Positions 1 through 10,793 of a DNA stretch of 64,000 nt are shown here, piece by piece (within the stretch, counting starts at the first letter, position 1; the number at the start of each line of letters is the position of its first letter). The notes under the pieces are model-generated. The model did no database searches. It was not told the origin of the DNA and saw only the letters and a list, made by a program, of their open reading frames with translations. Both the position numbers and the translations under genes were made by a program. This DNA comes from Pestalotiopsis fici W106-1 (taxonomy: Eukaryota; Ascomycota; Sordariomycetes; Amphisphaeriales; Sporocadaceae), in NCBI RefSeq assembly GCF_000516985.1, contig NW_006917101.1:1116001-1180000 (forward strand), in the 5' to 3' direction.

Positions 1-1451
1 GCTTGTTCTTTTCACCACCTCGAACGACGACCTGACCTTTTGGGCTCCACATTAGGCCGTCTGGGTATGAAACTCTCTCGGCACTTCCCACCTCATTGGC
101 CATGGTTTGCCAGACAAGGCTTACTCGTGATCCATCTGCCGTACCTCAGGGCCTCACCGATATTGCTTCTGCTTATCTTGACAGGCTGAACATGTTTTCC
201 TTCAACAACTTTCTCACTTTTCACTTCTCATGGTATCTTTTCATGTTCAGTCTAGGTTCGACCTCTCGGAGAAGCTCAGGCTCACATGCCCGGTGATTAA
301 TGCCAACAAGGCTATGCTTGCCATATGAGCCACAGTGTACAAGATCAGAGCAGAGGACCCGGAGGATACCTGATTTTATAATTCTGGACGAGATATCACT
401 TCGTCATGAGATTGATATAACGGCCACCGAGGACCTATGACTGGAAAGTAAGGCTGACTCATCTACTCTCCAGCCACGGTAAAATATCTGATATTATAAC
501 CCCCACATTATGGATGTGACATTGCCTTACATACAGTCAGACAACTTGCTATCCTCGTAAGCAGGGCCAGCCACCCTCAAATGAATTGCCAGAGATGTTG
601 TCTATACGCAATCTTGTACAGATGCATTTCCAGCCAGACTTTGGACACGACCGTGGGTGACGAGAGCAGCAATGTTGCCGAGTTTGCGGGTATCTTGATT
701 TTGTCTACCCATCGCTGTTGCTTGATTCTTACCACTTATAATAGCCATTGCCTTTAAGAGGTAACTACAATAATGGGTAAATGGACGGAACAAAGCGTGG
801 AATGGACAGCAATACGAGTTATACCAAACTCGGGACCATGGAATGATACTCCACAAGTGGCTGAGGCCTGTGACTGGCCGTGAACAGACTCATATAGGCT
901 ATTGGTTGTGTAGGAAGCGCTTTTACTTCACGTTGTCCGCATGATTACTTTCACTTAGAACAACCATCTTCAAATTTTGCCCTTTATTTTGCATAGTGGT
1001 GGTATCACACAATTGATGATCAAGTTCATAGTTAGAATGGCCTGCGGCTATATTGAACCAAGAACTCGGTTTCACTGTTATCGTCGCTCGGCATAACACC
1101 GAAAAGTAGCAAACCAAGTCACCATCATGAACAGTCTCCTTGCCGTGTCTACACTTCTAAAGCATGGCACATACAATTGATTGCCAACCGTGTAATAATG
1201 TGTCAACGGCCACTATCATGCTGTACTTTTTTCTTGACGAGCCTATGACAATTATCGTAATATGCTTCTGAGGCTTCTCCATTTTTGAGAGGGCCACATA
1301 CGAGGTATGAATGTTGTGCATACTTAGCCTGCCTTCACCTTTAAAGATATTGCAGAGCTTTCAAATTTATCAAACGCCCAAACGCCCATTATTTCTTCCC
1401 GAAGAGGAGGTAAGCCAAATCAGAGTTCATAGAGTTTGAAGAATGGCGTCC
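1..1451. other. Intergenic, no supported gene
   Basis: Only short open frames without recognisable domains or plausible splice partners are present. The stretch lies 3' of iws1 and is AT-rich after about position 300. Nothing further can be supported. Confidence 0.5.
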
Positions 1452-2852
1452 CTAAGCCTTCTTTCCCTTCTGTGTCATCTTTCGGAAGGCCTCAACACCA
1501 CTGGAACCAATCGGCCGATGCGAGCTATCGCCTCTAGGCGCGAACGTGCTCTTGGGTGCCACGGTATAAGCGGCTGGAAGACCAGTGATGCGAGCACGGT
1601 TGCTGAGGTTCTGTGGTGCCAAGATCCTTTCGCGCTCTGCCTCGCGAAGTGCTGCCTGTGAAGCAGCTGGGCGCTGCGTGAGTGTGAGTTGCGAAGAGCC
1701 TGCGGCTTGTCGCAATTTGGCGGCCCTGTTTCTCGTATTAGCACGAAAGAGTAAGGAAGCAGAAGTGATAAAACCTACTGGTAATCAAAGTCACGAGTCT
1801 CGACTTGGCGCTGCTTGTAGTCATGGGTCTTCCTAAGAATGGGCCGAGACCAATCTCCCAATAGCTGCTCAGCCATGCGCTTGACGTCTTTGTTTGCTTT
1901 CTTGCTCTTGGTGTAGAAGAGGACAATCTTGCCAATTCCACTTGCAGCCAAAGTCTCCTTCTGGATTGGCAGTCTCTGGAGCGCGCGGAAGATATCTCGC
2001 TGGATGGTATAGGCAGGCAGTGAGCCGTCACTTAGCGGCTCAAGGAAGAACTTGACAGATTCGAGGAAGTTGGCGTCGGGATCGACAATGGCAGACTGTT
2101 GGTTGTTACGGTTCAGCAAGGACATGACTTCGGGAAGAAGCTTCAGCTTTTGGAGGGCGGGTTGGCCTTGCTGACGATAATTGTTGTCATCGCGGCAGGC
2201 ATTTTCCATGGCTGTCTTGAGGGCTGCGATTTGTTCGTCCAGTTCGGCTTCGAGATCCTGACCATCAGGTAAGCACTTCGAGTTCATAGACGCAGATATC
2301 ATGTGGAATAGGACAACATACAACTTCATCCTTCTTGCGTCTCTTGACCTTGTTCTTCACCTCGCCCAAGGCAGCTCTCTCAATGGCCCTTCGTCGTCGC
2401 TCCTCGGGCGTGAGGGTGCTTTCGTCGATAGGCTCAGGCGATGGCTTCTTGCTGCTAGGGGCGGCGGCCTTTCTGGATCGCTTTCCGGTGACAATCTCAC
2501 CATCAGCACCATCATTGTCTTCCTCGTCGCGTCTGCGCTTCTTCTTTTCTCTTCGACCTTCCTTGGGCTTCTTGGTAGCTAGACCTTTTCGCTTGCCAGC
2601 CTTGAGGGTTCTGGCAACATCCTCATCGATTTCGACAGGCTTCTCCTCGATCTGGGCGGCTGCAGGATCGTAATCGCCAAATTGATCCTCGTCAATATCG
2701 GACAGGTCGTCCTCTTCTGTGTTGTTCTTGTCCGAATCTCCAGCGGCTTCCACATCGTAATCACCGAGCTCCTGCTCCTTGGGCTCGCCATCCCTTTCCT
2801 CCTCATGCAGAGTCTGAGGCGGTGAGCCGGCGGGGGACTCGTTGTCTGACAT
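1452..2852 (-). CDS. iws1: Transcription elongation factor Iws1/Spn1
   Basis: Iws1/Spn1 travels with RNA polymerase II, binds Spt6 and links elongation to mRNA export and chromatin. I place three exons, 2852-2322, 2257-1779 and 1725-1452, giving 427 residues. The introns are 64 and 53 nt; the second has a GCTAATAC branch site. The N-terminal 175 residues are acidic then lysine-rich (many ED and KRRK runs) and look disordered. Residues about 240-316 match the TFIIS N-terminal (LW) domain, including the GIGKIV segment followed by a lysine-rich helix and LLGDWSRPI. The last exon supplies the conserved fungal tail with NRARITG and a proline-rich end. The start follows from the acidic MSDNES opening, and no competing upstream Met is in frame. 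It is divergent from brl1, with an 838-bp spacer. Identification is by family knowledge; the splice sites are inferred from consensus. Confidence 0.93.
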
Positions 2853-3690
2853 GGCGATGACTTTGGGCAGACTTGTCGCGATTGCCCGTTTGCGCGTGCG
2901 CTCAGGCAGAAGCCAGTGGAAAGTCTCGCACGGCTGGATGTAGACGAATCAGTGGATAGAACTTGTAGCTTCCAAGACTGAGTCGCAAGCGATCGTTTCC
3001 ACAAGAAAGATCAAGAGTGGAAAAAGAAATAGGGAGAATGTGGTTTGTTGTTGTGTGGAAGTGTTTGGATAAAGATCGGATCTGTTGCCAGCGCTCTTGA
3101 GTTGAAGTTCACCTTACCTGCTAGCTCAGAAATATCTAAGTGGGTCCCCCTGGGAAGGCAGGAACAATGAAAGTCGCCTGGCAGGCTGAGAGAGCTGGAG
3201 AGTTCAGCAGTGCTTGAGCAGGCAAGGATTGTTCGAGCCTGGACAATCGCCAGTTCGCTTAATAGCTTTTAGCGCCACCTGCAAGCAAACTGGCTAGGCT
3301 CGGTACATGTTCCGTACTCTGATCAGACTAGTTCATTTCCAGCCTAGTCTAGGTCTCGCAGTGGCGCAAATCACTTTGTTTACTGTGGCTTGTTGGTTGG
3401 CCGAGCTGTAGCTTTACCAGAAAGCTGGTAAGCCGTAAATGTCTACTTCAAGGGCCCCGTTTCAATGCGTCGTCGTTTTGCGACTCAATACTCACCTTTA
3501 CTACCCCATACTTCACCATTCGTCCACTCGTTTAACTTTTGCCCACTTGTTTGTCGTCGCTTGTCACGAGCGCTGACCATACTTCAATCGCCTTCAGAGT
3601 AGGCCTTTGTTCTTTTGCTGTACACTAATTTTTTTTTCCCCCCCTTCGAGTGCTAGTTTGAAGAAAGTCGACGTCTTGGCCTACGACACC
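2853..3690. promoter_or_regulatory. Divergent iws1/brl1 promoter region
   Basis: This 838-bp spacer separates two head-to-head housekeeping genes, so it must hold both promoters. Pyrimidine-rich runs precede the brl1 start, including a T9/C7 tract around 3630-3645. No specific operator can be named with confidence. Confidence 0.5.
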
Positions 3691-5265
3691 ATGGAGAGGC
3701 GCACTTTTGAATCTCCCATGGACTGGGAATACCAAAATTCGGGACCACTGGATCCCACAAGCCCGTTTGTCCAGACCGCCCAGAGGGCACAGAACAATAG
3801 TAAGTCCTTGTCCTTGCCGCGATTGCCGCAAATCCACAAGACTCGCTCCCTAACTCGTCCGCCTCAATTCTTAGACGCCTTTGGGCTTCCCAAATCGGGC
3901 TCCTTTGGCCCGCAAAGCGCATTCAGTCGCACCCAAAGCAGCCCACACAAGCTACCGCCGCCTTCGCCAGGCCAGAAGTCTATTTTTGCTACGTCAAATG
4001 CTGTCCTCCAGCGAACAAATACTGCCCCGGCGTTCCGGAACCCTGCCTTCACAACGCCCCGAAAGCCTTTCGACATGGATGCCCTTTCAGAAGCTTCTCC
4101 CGCTGAAGATAGCCCTGCGCAAACCGACATATCAGAGAACTACCCAGACACTCCAGAGACGGACAATATGCGCAATTTGAATAAAATGGCTCTTACTCCG
4201 GCGCGCTCAAAAGCTTTGAGTGTTGCCTTGAACAAGCGATCCCCCGGGAAAGGTGACATACTCCGCCCAGTCACAGCCTTTGGCGGCAGAGAAAAGGTGC
4301 GCAAACGCAAGAGGCGACATGATGATAAGGACATCAGTGGCTTCCGCCTACCTTACAAATACCAAGAGGAGTGGGATGAGTCCGAAGGCAACGATACCGA
4401 TGACAGTGTCTACGAGCCAAACAAATACCACGGTCCCAACACCCAGCCAGGCCGAAAGCAGAAGGGCTGGTTCAGTGGCTTCTTGTCCGTTATTCAGAAA
4501 CATCCCGATGCGCCCATCGTTCTTGGATCCTGGGTCACCTTGATGTTCAATCTCGCCGTAGTTGGTCTGGCCATGTGGCTGCTCTGGGTCGTGGTGGCTA
4601 GTTTCCGAGACGACTTTTGGGCAGCCAAACAAGAACTGCGAGCAGTGGTAGTCGAAGAGATGGCCAAGTGTGCGCGAGATTATGCCGACAATCGATGCTC
4701 TCCGAGAGAACAGCGCCTGCCAGCAATGAATGCCATGTGCGACGAGTGGGAGACCTGCATGAACCAGAATCCGGATAACCTGGGGCGCGTGCGACTTGGA
4801 GCAAGGAACATAGTTGAAATCCTCAATGAGATCATTGAGACAATGCACTGGAAAACACTGGTGAGTTTTCACCAGAAACTGTCACCAATAACCTCGGCAA
4901 CTTTCTTACTAACTTCTCAATAGGCTGCCTTCATCGCGCTGTTTGCCATTTTCTGTTTCAGTGGCATCTCCCTCGTCAAGAGTAGCCAAAGCCCATCGAG
5001 CTTTGCCTTTGTTCCTCACCCACCACAGGCATCGCAGCCCGTCTACCACAACCCCCAGTTGATGTATGGGCACATACCACAGACACCGAGGACGCGCTTC
5101 CTGGGGCACTATCAGAACGACGAGACACCGGATACAGATGCCTCGCCTGATCAGAAAGCCCTGCCTCCGCCCATCTACTACCAGACGCCGAGTAGGCGAA
5201 GCCCCAGCAAGGGTGACCGAGGACGCAGCCCGACTAAGAGTCGGAGTCCTACGAAGAAGTACTAG
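3691..5265 (+). CDS. brl1: Nuclear envelope protein of the Brl1/Brr6 family
   Basis: Brl1/Brr6 proteins sit in the inner nuclear membrane and act in nuclear pore complex assembly and lipid homeostasis. Exons are 3691-3799, 3875-4860 and 4924-5265, giving 478 residues. A long Ser/Pro-rich N-terminal part precedes a membrane segment (around LGSWVTLMFNLAVVGLAMWL). After it comes the family hallmark, a lumenal region with four cysteines (KCARDY, NRCSP, AMCDEW, TCMNQ) that form disulfides, then a second membrane segment encoded across the 4861-4923 intron (AAFIALFAIFCF). The C-terminal tail is basic with SPTK/SRSPT repeats. The first intron (3800-3874) is 75 nt and stop-free in frame, so retention would insert 25 residues. 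Canonical GTAAGT, CTAAC and TTAG signals favour splicing. ATG at 3691 is preferred over an in-frame upstream ATG at 3607 because homologues open with a MERR/MDWEYQ-like segment. Confidence 0.9.
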
Positions 5266-5963
5266 TCAGGATTGATGAAACGACATGAAAGAAAGAGTGG
5301 CGGATACCAGTATTCGCTACATGGTTTGCCCCCCCAGGACCGGAAAAGCGCAGATGCCTTGATGTTGGAATAGTATAGGCGGCATGAATGAGTATGCTCT
5401 TGAGCACAAACAGGAAGAATCCAAAAAGAAAAGGAAAGAAGCAGGCGCATCAAAAAGTTAGGGTGCCACATGTACATACATATCATGACCGTGTTGAGTT
5501 TTCGCGGCGCAAAGAAACAATGCATACTACGTATTGTCAGCGAAACTTTTTTCCCCCAAGTAGCAACATGAATCAGCCGCTGGAAAATACGCAATGATTA
5601 TTGCTCACGAGACTAGTTATGGACCTCATCTGGAAAGTTCATTGAATTTTGAAGAGTGATGAATATATTCTGCGTGGCATCTTGTGCAGCGAGTTTTTGC
5701 CTGGCGATACAGACTCTTTGCCTGAGAAATATCCCTCAGGTAACATATACGATAAAGGGGTATAGGGGTATTTTTCTATTCATGACCAGGAATCCCATCA
5801 TATCATCTCCTACAATGGCCACACGTTGTCTCTCGACAGATCTTTGGCTACTTGTGAAACTAGATTGTGATTCTTTTTTTGTACACCTGAGATGAGCAGC
5901 AGTAAGTACTACCAATCCACGATTGCTCGCAATGGCACTGTTTTGATCTCGCACATTTGTCAT
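5266..5963. other. Convergent 3' intergenic region
   Basis: This is the space between the convergent ends of brl1 and the Zn2Cys6 gene. It is AT-rich and presumably holds 3' UTRs and polyadenylation signals. I see no gene. Confidence 0.5.
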
Positions 5964-8740
5964 CTATAACAGCGCAAAACCAGCTTCCTCGAGCAATCGT
6001 CCCGAAGGCAACATTGGCCGTCCTTGCATTGGGAACGGCCAGAAAAGCGGGTTCTCGATGCTCTTTGCGGTATGCGCCATGGGCCCAGCGCCCAGTTCGG
6101 TCTCCATCCTCGGGTGCGGTGGACTGCCTTGTATCTGCTCTGCGCCCTCTGCCGGTCGACTCTGATCGCTATTCGTAGTTTTTGGCCTGGGGCGGCTGTA
6201 AGTTTGAGTTTCCTCTCCAGCGCCTGGGCCAGGGAGGCCGTGCGCCAGAGACGTCGATGTGCCCGAAGTGCCTGTACCCCAGGCACACATGAAGTCGTCT
6301 TCTGCGACGCTAGGAACGAAGAAATTCAGGCTGCTCGTTTGTGGCCTGACGAGTTGATTCAAATCTTCATGAGACAGCGCGTGTTCTGGCGGCGGTATCT
6401 TGACCGGTATATTCCATTTTTTGGCCAGATATCGCAATATGTGGAGGGCTTGTTCCGCAAAGTGGTGACATGGGGCCATCTCGGTCAAGTCGGCAATACC
6501 TTGATTGATGGCATCCACCGCACGCGGAGTGAGCTTGGCCGTGGCAGTGCTGGACGGTGATGGGGGCCCTGCTGTGCTGGATGACGAACGTCGCGGTTGC
6601 GCATGGTTCGCGGCCTCTTCATGCTTGTTCATAAGCCCAGCTATACCGGAGCCCGGTGTATCAACCTGAGCCGGCGGGTGCGAGGCCCCGACAGCGAGGT
6701 GCATGATCGCAGCCGTCAACACAAAGTAAGGGACGAAAGATGGTGTCCGCCGCAAAGTGTATAGCTGAGAATATGATCTCGACAAGCCTTGGATTGCGTC
6801 GGCGGCTTGTGCGCAAACGTCGCGAGGCGTTACGCTGGATCCAATGATTCGTAATTTGATGAGCGGTCGAAATAGAAGCAAGATGGCAAAATGGTAATAC
6901 ATGTGAGCGAACAACACGGCAGGCGTAAAATTTGTTCCAAGCCGCAGTACCTCGGGTATTCTATCATACCAGTTGAGATACTGCGTGTACGTGTTTAGCA
7001 GGTCGCGGCTAGTAACTGGCTTGCCAGGTGAGTGAAGTACATAGAGGGATTTGTGGACAAGTTCACTCAATTCGCAGAAGCATTTGTAGACGGAGCGCAC
7101 ATTAGACGGTTGCTCACAAGACCGTTGCAGGGGTGCACCTAATCGATCAGAACCTATTCAGATCAACACCAACAAAGCGCAACACCAAGGGGGCAGCTTA
7201 CCATTATCCGTGTATGGAACCCACAGGGAAGCCTCAATGTCGTCAATAATGGTTGGCTTGGGAGGCAAATGTGGGAAACAGGAACACTGTGGCAATGAGC
7301 CGGTGGCAAGAGACCATGCGTGATCCAAAGCAAATGCACCCCAAAAGGTTGCTGCTTGGACGGCAAGTTCATCAGAGTCTACATCGCCACTAAGTCTGTG
7401 CAAGCCAAGCTCTATCGCCAGACGTACACTTTGCCCTGCATAATACCAACTTTCCGAGTCCCTTCCGCAACTTGCCTCTCTTATAGACATGATTCCTAGG
7501 GCCTGGATTGTTGTGAGATTATGGTGGTTACTTTCTTTGGCAAAAAGCCGTAGCGCTTCTGCAAAGAAATGGTCGCCAGACGTTGTTGGGTCATTGGCAT
7601 TGGCACGTGTGTTGGGTTGCGTTGAGAATCTGCAGCCGAGGGCAAGCAACGCGTTGACCAGTATGGGAGAGCAGTATCGAGACCGGCCATCGAGGAAATC
7701 TTTCAAAAAATGCTCCTTGCTCAGCGAGGCGAATGTCGGATATTCCCAGCAAAAGTACAGAGCAAGTAGATGCTGTACCAGGGCTCCGTCCGCCGTGATT
7801 CCTGTCCAGGTGGTGGGAGGCGATCTCAAACCTGGAGAATCTAGGGGAGCGAGGATTTGATCCATGCCACGATAACGCGCGGTGCTATCGGGGGGAGAAC
7901 CCTGATCCAATACCCATGAGCCGACTCTATTCTGTGATGGCGCATCCGAGGTCCAATTCATGGCATCTGGGTGGGAACTGCTCCGTGTAGACTGGGTTTG
8001 GCTCTGTGATGAGAAAGCCCAGGGACTTTGCTGCTGATCATATTCATGCTTTTGGGCATACTGCGGCCCCATTGACGGCCCCATCGATAACGGACCGTAT
8101 CCACCCGGAAGCGCAGCGTTGCTGCCAAAATTGAGGTCAGTAATGCCAGATAGTGGTGGCAGAGTTGGTCGGGGGACCGGGAGCCCTGAGGGTGGTGAGA
8201 AGGTCGGCAAGGCTCCGCCGCCAGATGGGAGAGAGCCGCCGAGCCATTCTGAAATGCCTTCCACGCTCTGCCCGGAGCGTATTCGAGTGAGAACTTCTTC
8301 CCACAACTCTGGCTTCACAAGCGCAGTCAAGACGGAATCACTCTGTCGCTGCTGCTTTCGAAGCTGTTCAATTTCACTCCGGAGGTTCTCCTTGGACTGT
8401 CGAACTGGGACTTCGTATATACATTCGACTCCCTGAGACTTGCACCTTCCGCATGGTTTATTTCCGTCGCACTAGATTTCCAGAACAGTGGTCAGATTCT
8501 GCAGCGTCCTGCGCTCAGACACGGTAGAATAATAGCAATAGGCGCGGGACGAACCTTGGCGCGCTTCTTGCGGCACTCGGTGCAAGCATTGGGTGTGACT
8601 ACTCCAAGGCCACGCCTTCGTTTGTTTACAGCAGCATCTGAAGGCCCATTGCTGCCAGGGGGCGCGGGGTGCTTTTCGGATGTGGCTGATGTAGGCTCTG
8701 GGCCAGCGCTGACCGAGCGATCTCGTGATCCGCCCTCCAT
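5964..8740 (-). CDS. Zn2Cys6 transcription factor with fungal-specific middle domain
   Basis: Predicted nuclear DNA-binding regulator. Exons are 8740-8555, 8471-7202 and 7153-5964, giving 881 residues. The zinc cluster is complete, with cysteines 53, 56, 63, 69, 72 and 79 (spacing 2-6-5-2-6). The 83-nt first intron falls exactly between Lys62 and Cys63. A basic linker and a short heptad-like stretch (LRSEIEQLRKQQ) follow and suggest dimerisation. The central region carries the fungal_trans (MHR) signature, with helical segments such as LLALYFCWEYPTF and AIELGLHRL, and later PYFVLTAAIMHLAVG. The C-terminus is Ser/Pro-rich. Many genes of this type are annotated as nirA/nit-4-like, but I cannot assign a target pathway. 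The next gene to the right is an OPT transporter transcribed in the same direction, about 2 kb upstream, with no proof of a regulatory link. Confidence 0.88.
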
Positions 8741-9667
8741 TGATGCTGTTGGCCGTGTTCATATGAATGCAAGAATATATATATACACTAGCACATGCTA
8801 TCTGTCGGTATCGTCCTGGTTTCGAATCGAAGACAATCTAGAGTCGGTATACCGTCGCATCCAAAATGATGACATGTAGGTACCGGCGTGGGTTTTCGGT
8901 GCGGGTTGGCGGTTTGCGCTCATATGGGAGACGGCGATTTCGCAAACGACGGTGCTGTCGTGACTATCATGGGCGTCGCTTTCCTATGCCCCTCTCGCGC
9001 AAGGCAGGCAATAACCAACCACGTATACAGGTTGGCACCTGCAGCCACGGGTCGAGCGCCGTCTGGAAAGGAAAAAAAAATGACAAGTGGGAACTGGGCG
9101 TGGATTAGCTGAGGTCATGAGCCAGTGTGCACGATAGTTCAGAACAATGTTCAGGACGGGAAGAAGAGAGCAGACGTACTTGACTTTTCAAGCCAACATG
9201 AACTTCCCAATTGCAAACCGGCGCAAGAGGGATTTTTGTGTTCGACGGGCTTGCTTCCACGGCAGTTGAAAAGAAAGCAGGGGTTCAATCAAGAGGAGAA
9301 AGTGAGAGACGAGTCCAAGGCCAACGAGGGCTTCGGCAAGGCATAGACAGGGAATTGTCTGCCTCCAAGCGCCGTTGAAGCTTAAACGGAGAGCTGGGCT
9401 TAGTGTAGTGTCGGGGAGATGGGGGGCTTGGGGGGGCATAGAACCAAAAATGGGCAAGTACAGGCGGGGGGTTCTTTTTTTGAGTCCCTACGATCAGATT
9501 CAGATCCGGGTTTGGTTACTTGAACGGATGAAATTTTTGCGTCGTCCCGAGCAGCGCGGGCATGAGATGCAGACAAGGATCCCTCTGTCTGATAATGCGA
9601 GAACCCCCGGCTGGGTGTGTTGCAACTGGGTGAATGAGTGAAATTGGATTCTTGTTCTGCAAGGGCA

Positions 9668-9697
9668 CGATTTCGATTTTCGATTTCCGATTTCGAC
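9668..9697. repeat. CGATTT-type tandem microrepeat
   Basis: Four to five imperfect head-to-tail copies of CGATTTY occur in 30 bp. It is probably slippage-derived sequence in the promoter region. Confidence 0.7.
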
Positions 9698-10635
9698 CCA
9701 AAACGGCCAATAGCATGTGGCATCTGCCCAAGGAGAGCTACCGAGCTACCCATGCCAAAAGCTCGACCAGGTTGCGTCACTCACCTATTCGGCTGCCCGC
9801 GCAATCAATTTATTTACTAGTAACTAGCACAGCTACTGGGTACCTGGGTACGAATGATGGGCCTTGATAAACGAATCTTAGCGCATGAATCCCACGTGTC
9901 TCTCTTCATCACCCTCTATTCTTTGTGTACCATTCATCCAACACCCCATAGTCTTGTTTACTTGGCAAGTCGTTTCTGCAAGACAATGTATCAGACCCCT
10001 TCTACACAGTTGATAGCTTAAATAGTCCATGATACCTTGAACGCGCATTACATCGCGCTTCTCGAGCCTTGGTCGAAGTTCTATCGCAGCCTGCCTGCAT
10101 TAGACCCACGGGGCCGTCAGTAGGTAGATGCCTTAGCTCCAATTGACTTGCTCTTATTACATAGGTAGGTATATACTCTAGACGTGTACAAAGTACATTT
10201 GCTCAGCTCTACCAGCACATTTATCGCAGTTCGGGGATCCTGGCACCTTCTTCAGCTGCGGCCTCAGAGGGTCCATTTGAGGCGAGCAAAGAATATTCCG
10301 AATAACTGTTCGGTTACTGGCAACCTAAATGAAATCTTTCGAGGTCAGTCTGCCAAGCAAGAAATGGAGCAGCGCTTACAACCCTTAGGAGCGACGTGCA
10401 CCAGAGAGTACCCACTCCATAACGCTGGATCGCCGATCCATGGAAGGTGGAGCAGCTTCGAATTCTAGTGTAACAGAACACACGACTACCTACAGTATCT
10501 TCTGCGGTGGTCGTGTGAGCTAGCAAACGTAGGAACATTGATCAAAATAACAAGAGTCCAGAACTGAAGTGTGAAGTCTGTATTCTGCAGATGAGAAGTA
10601 TATGACCAAGACACAAAAGTATATACACCATTGTA

Positions 10636-10668
10636 TACCTACCCACCTACCTATCTACTAGGTACTAA
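10636..10668. repeat. TACCTA-type short repeat cluster
   Basis: TACCTACC, ACCTACCTA and CTAGGTAC units are packed together here. Related TAGGTA units lie near 10120 and 10162, and a denser cluster lies at 54.35-54.51 kb. Function is unknown; such motifs can be dispersed repeat debris. Confidence 0.55.
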
Positions 10669-10793
10669 CAAGAGGATTATACTCAAAAGCGGCACACTAA
10701 GATCAGTGGTGTTGCCATTTCAAGCAAGCAGATCTACTGCATGTAAGCCAAACCCGCTTTTCTCAAAGCCACAGGGTCAAGCCTGCAGTCGTC

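Larger units (their letters stand above)
8741..10793. other. Long upstream region of the Zn2Cys6 gene
   Basis: About 2 kb lie between the start of the Zn2Cys6 gene and the 3' end of the OPT gene. Several short frames exist, but none shows domains or splice-compatible extension. The region probably contains the activator's promoter and a long 5' leader. Two short repeats inside it are listed separately. Confidence 0.45.
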
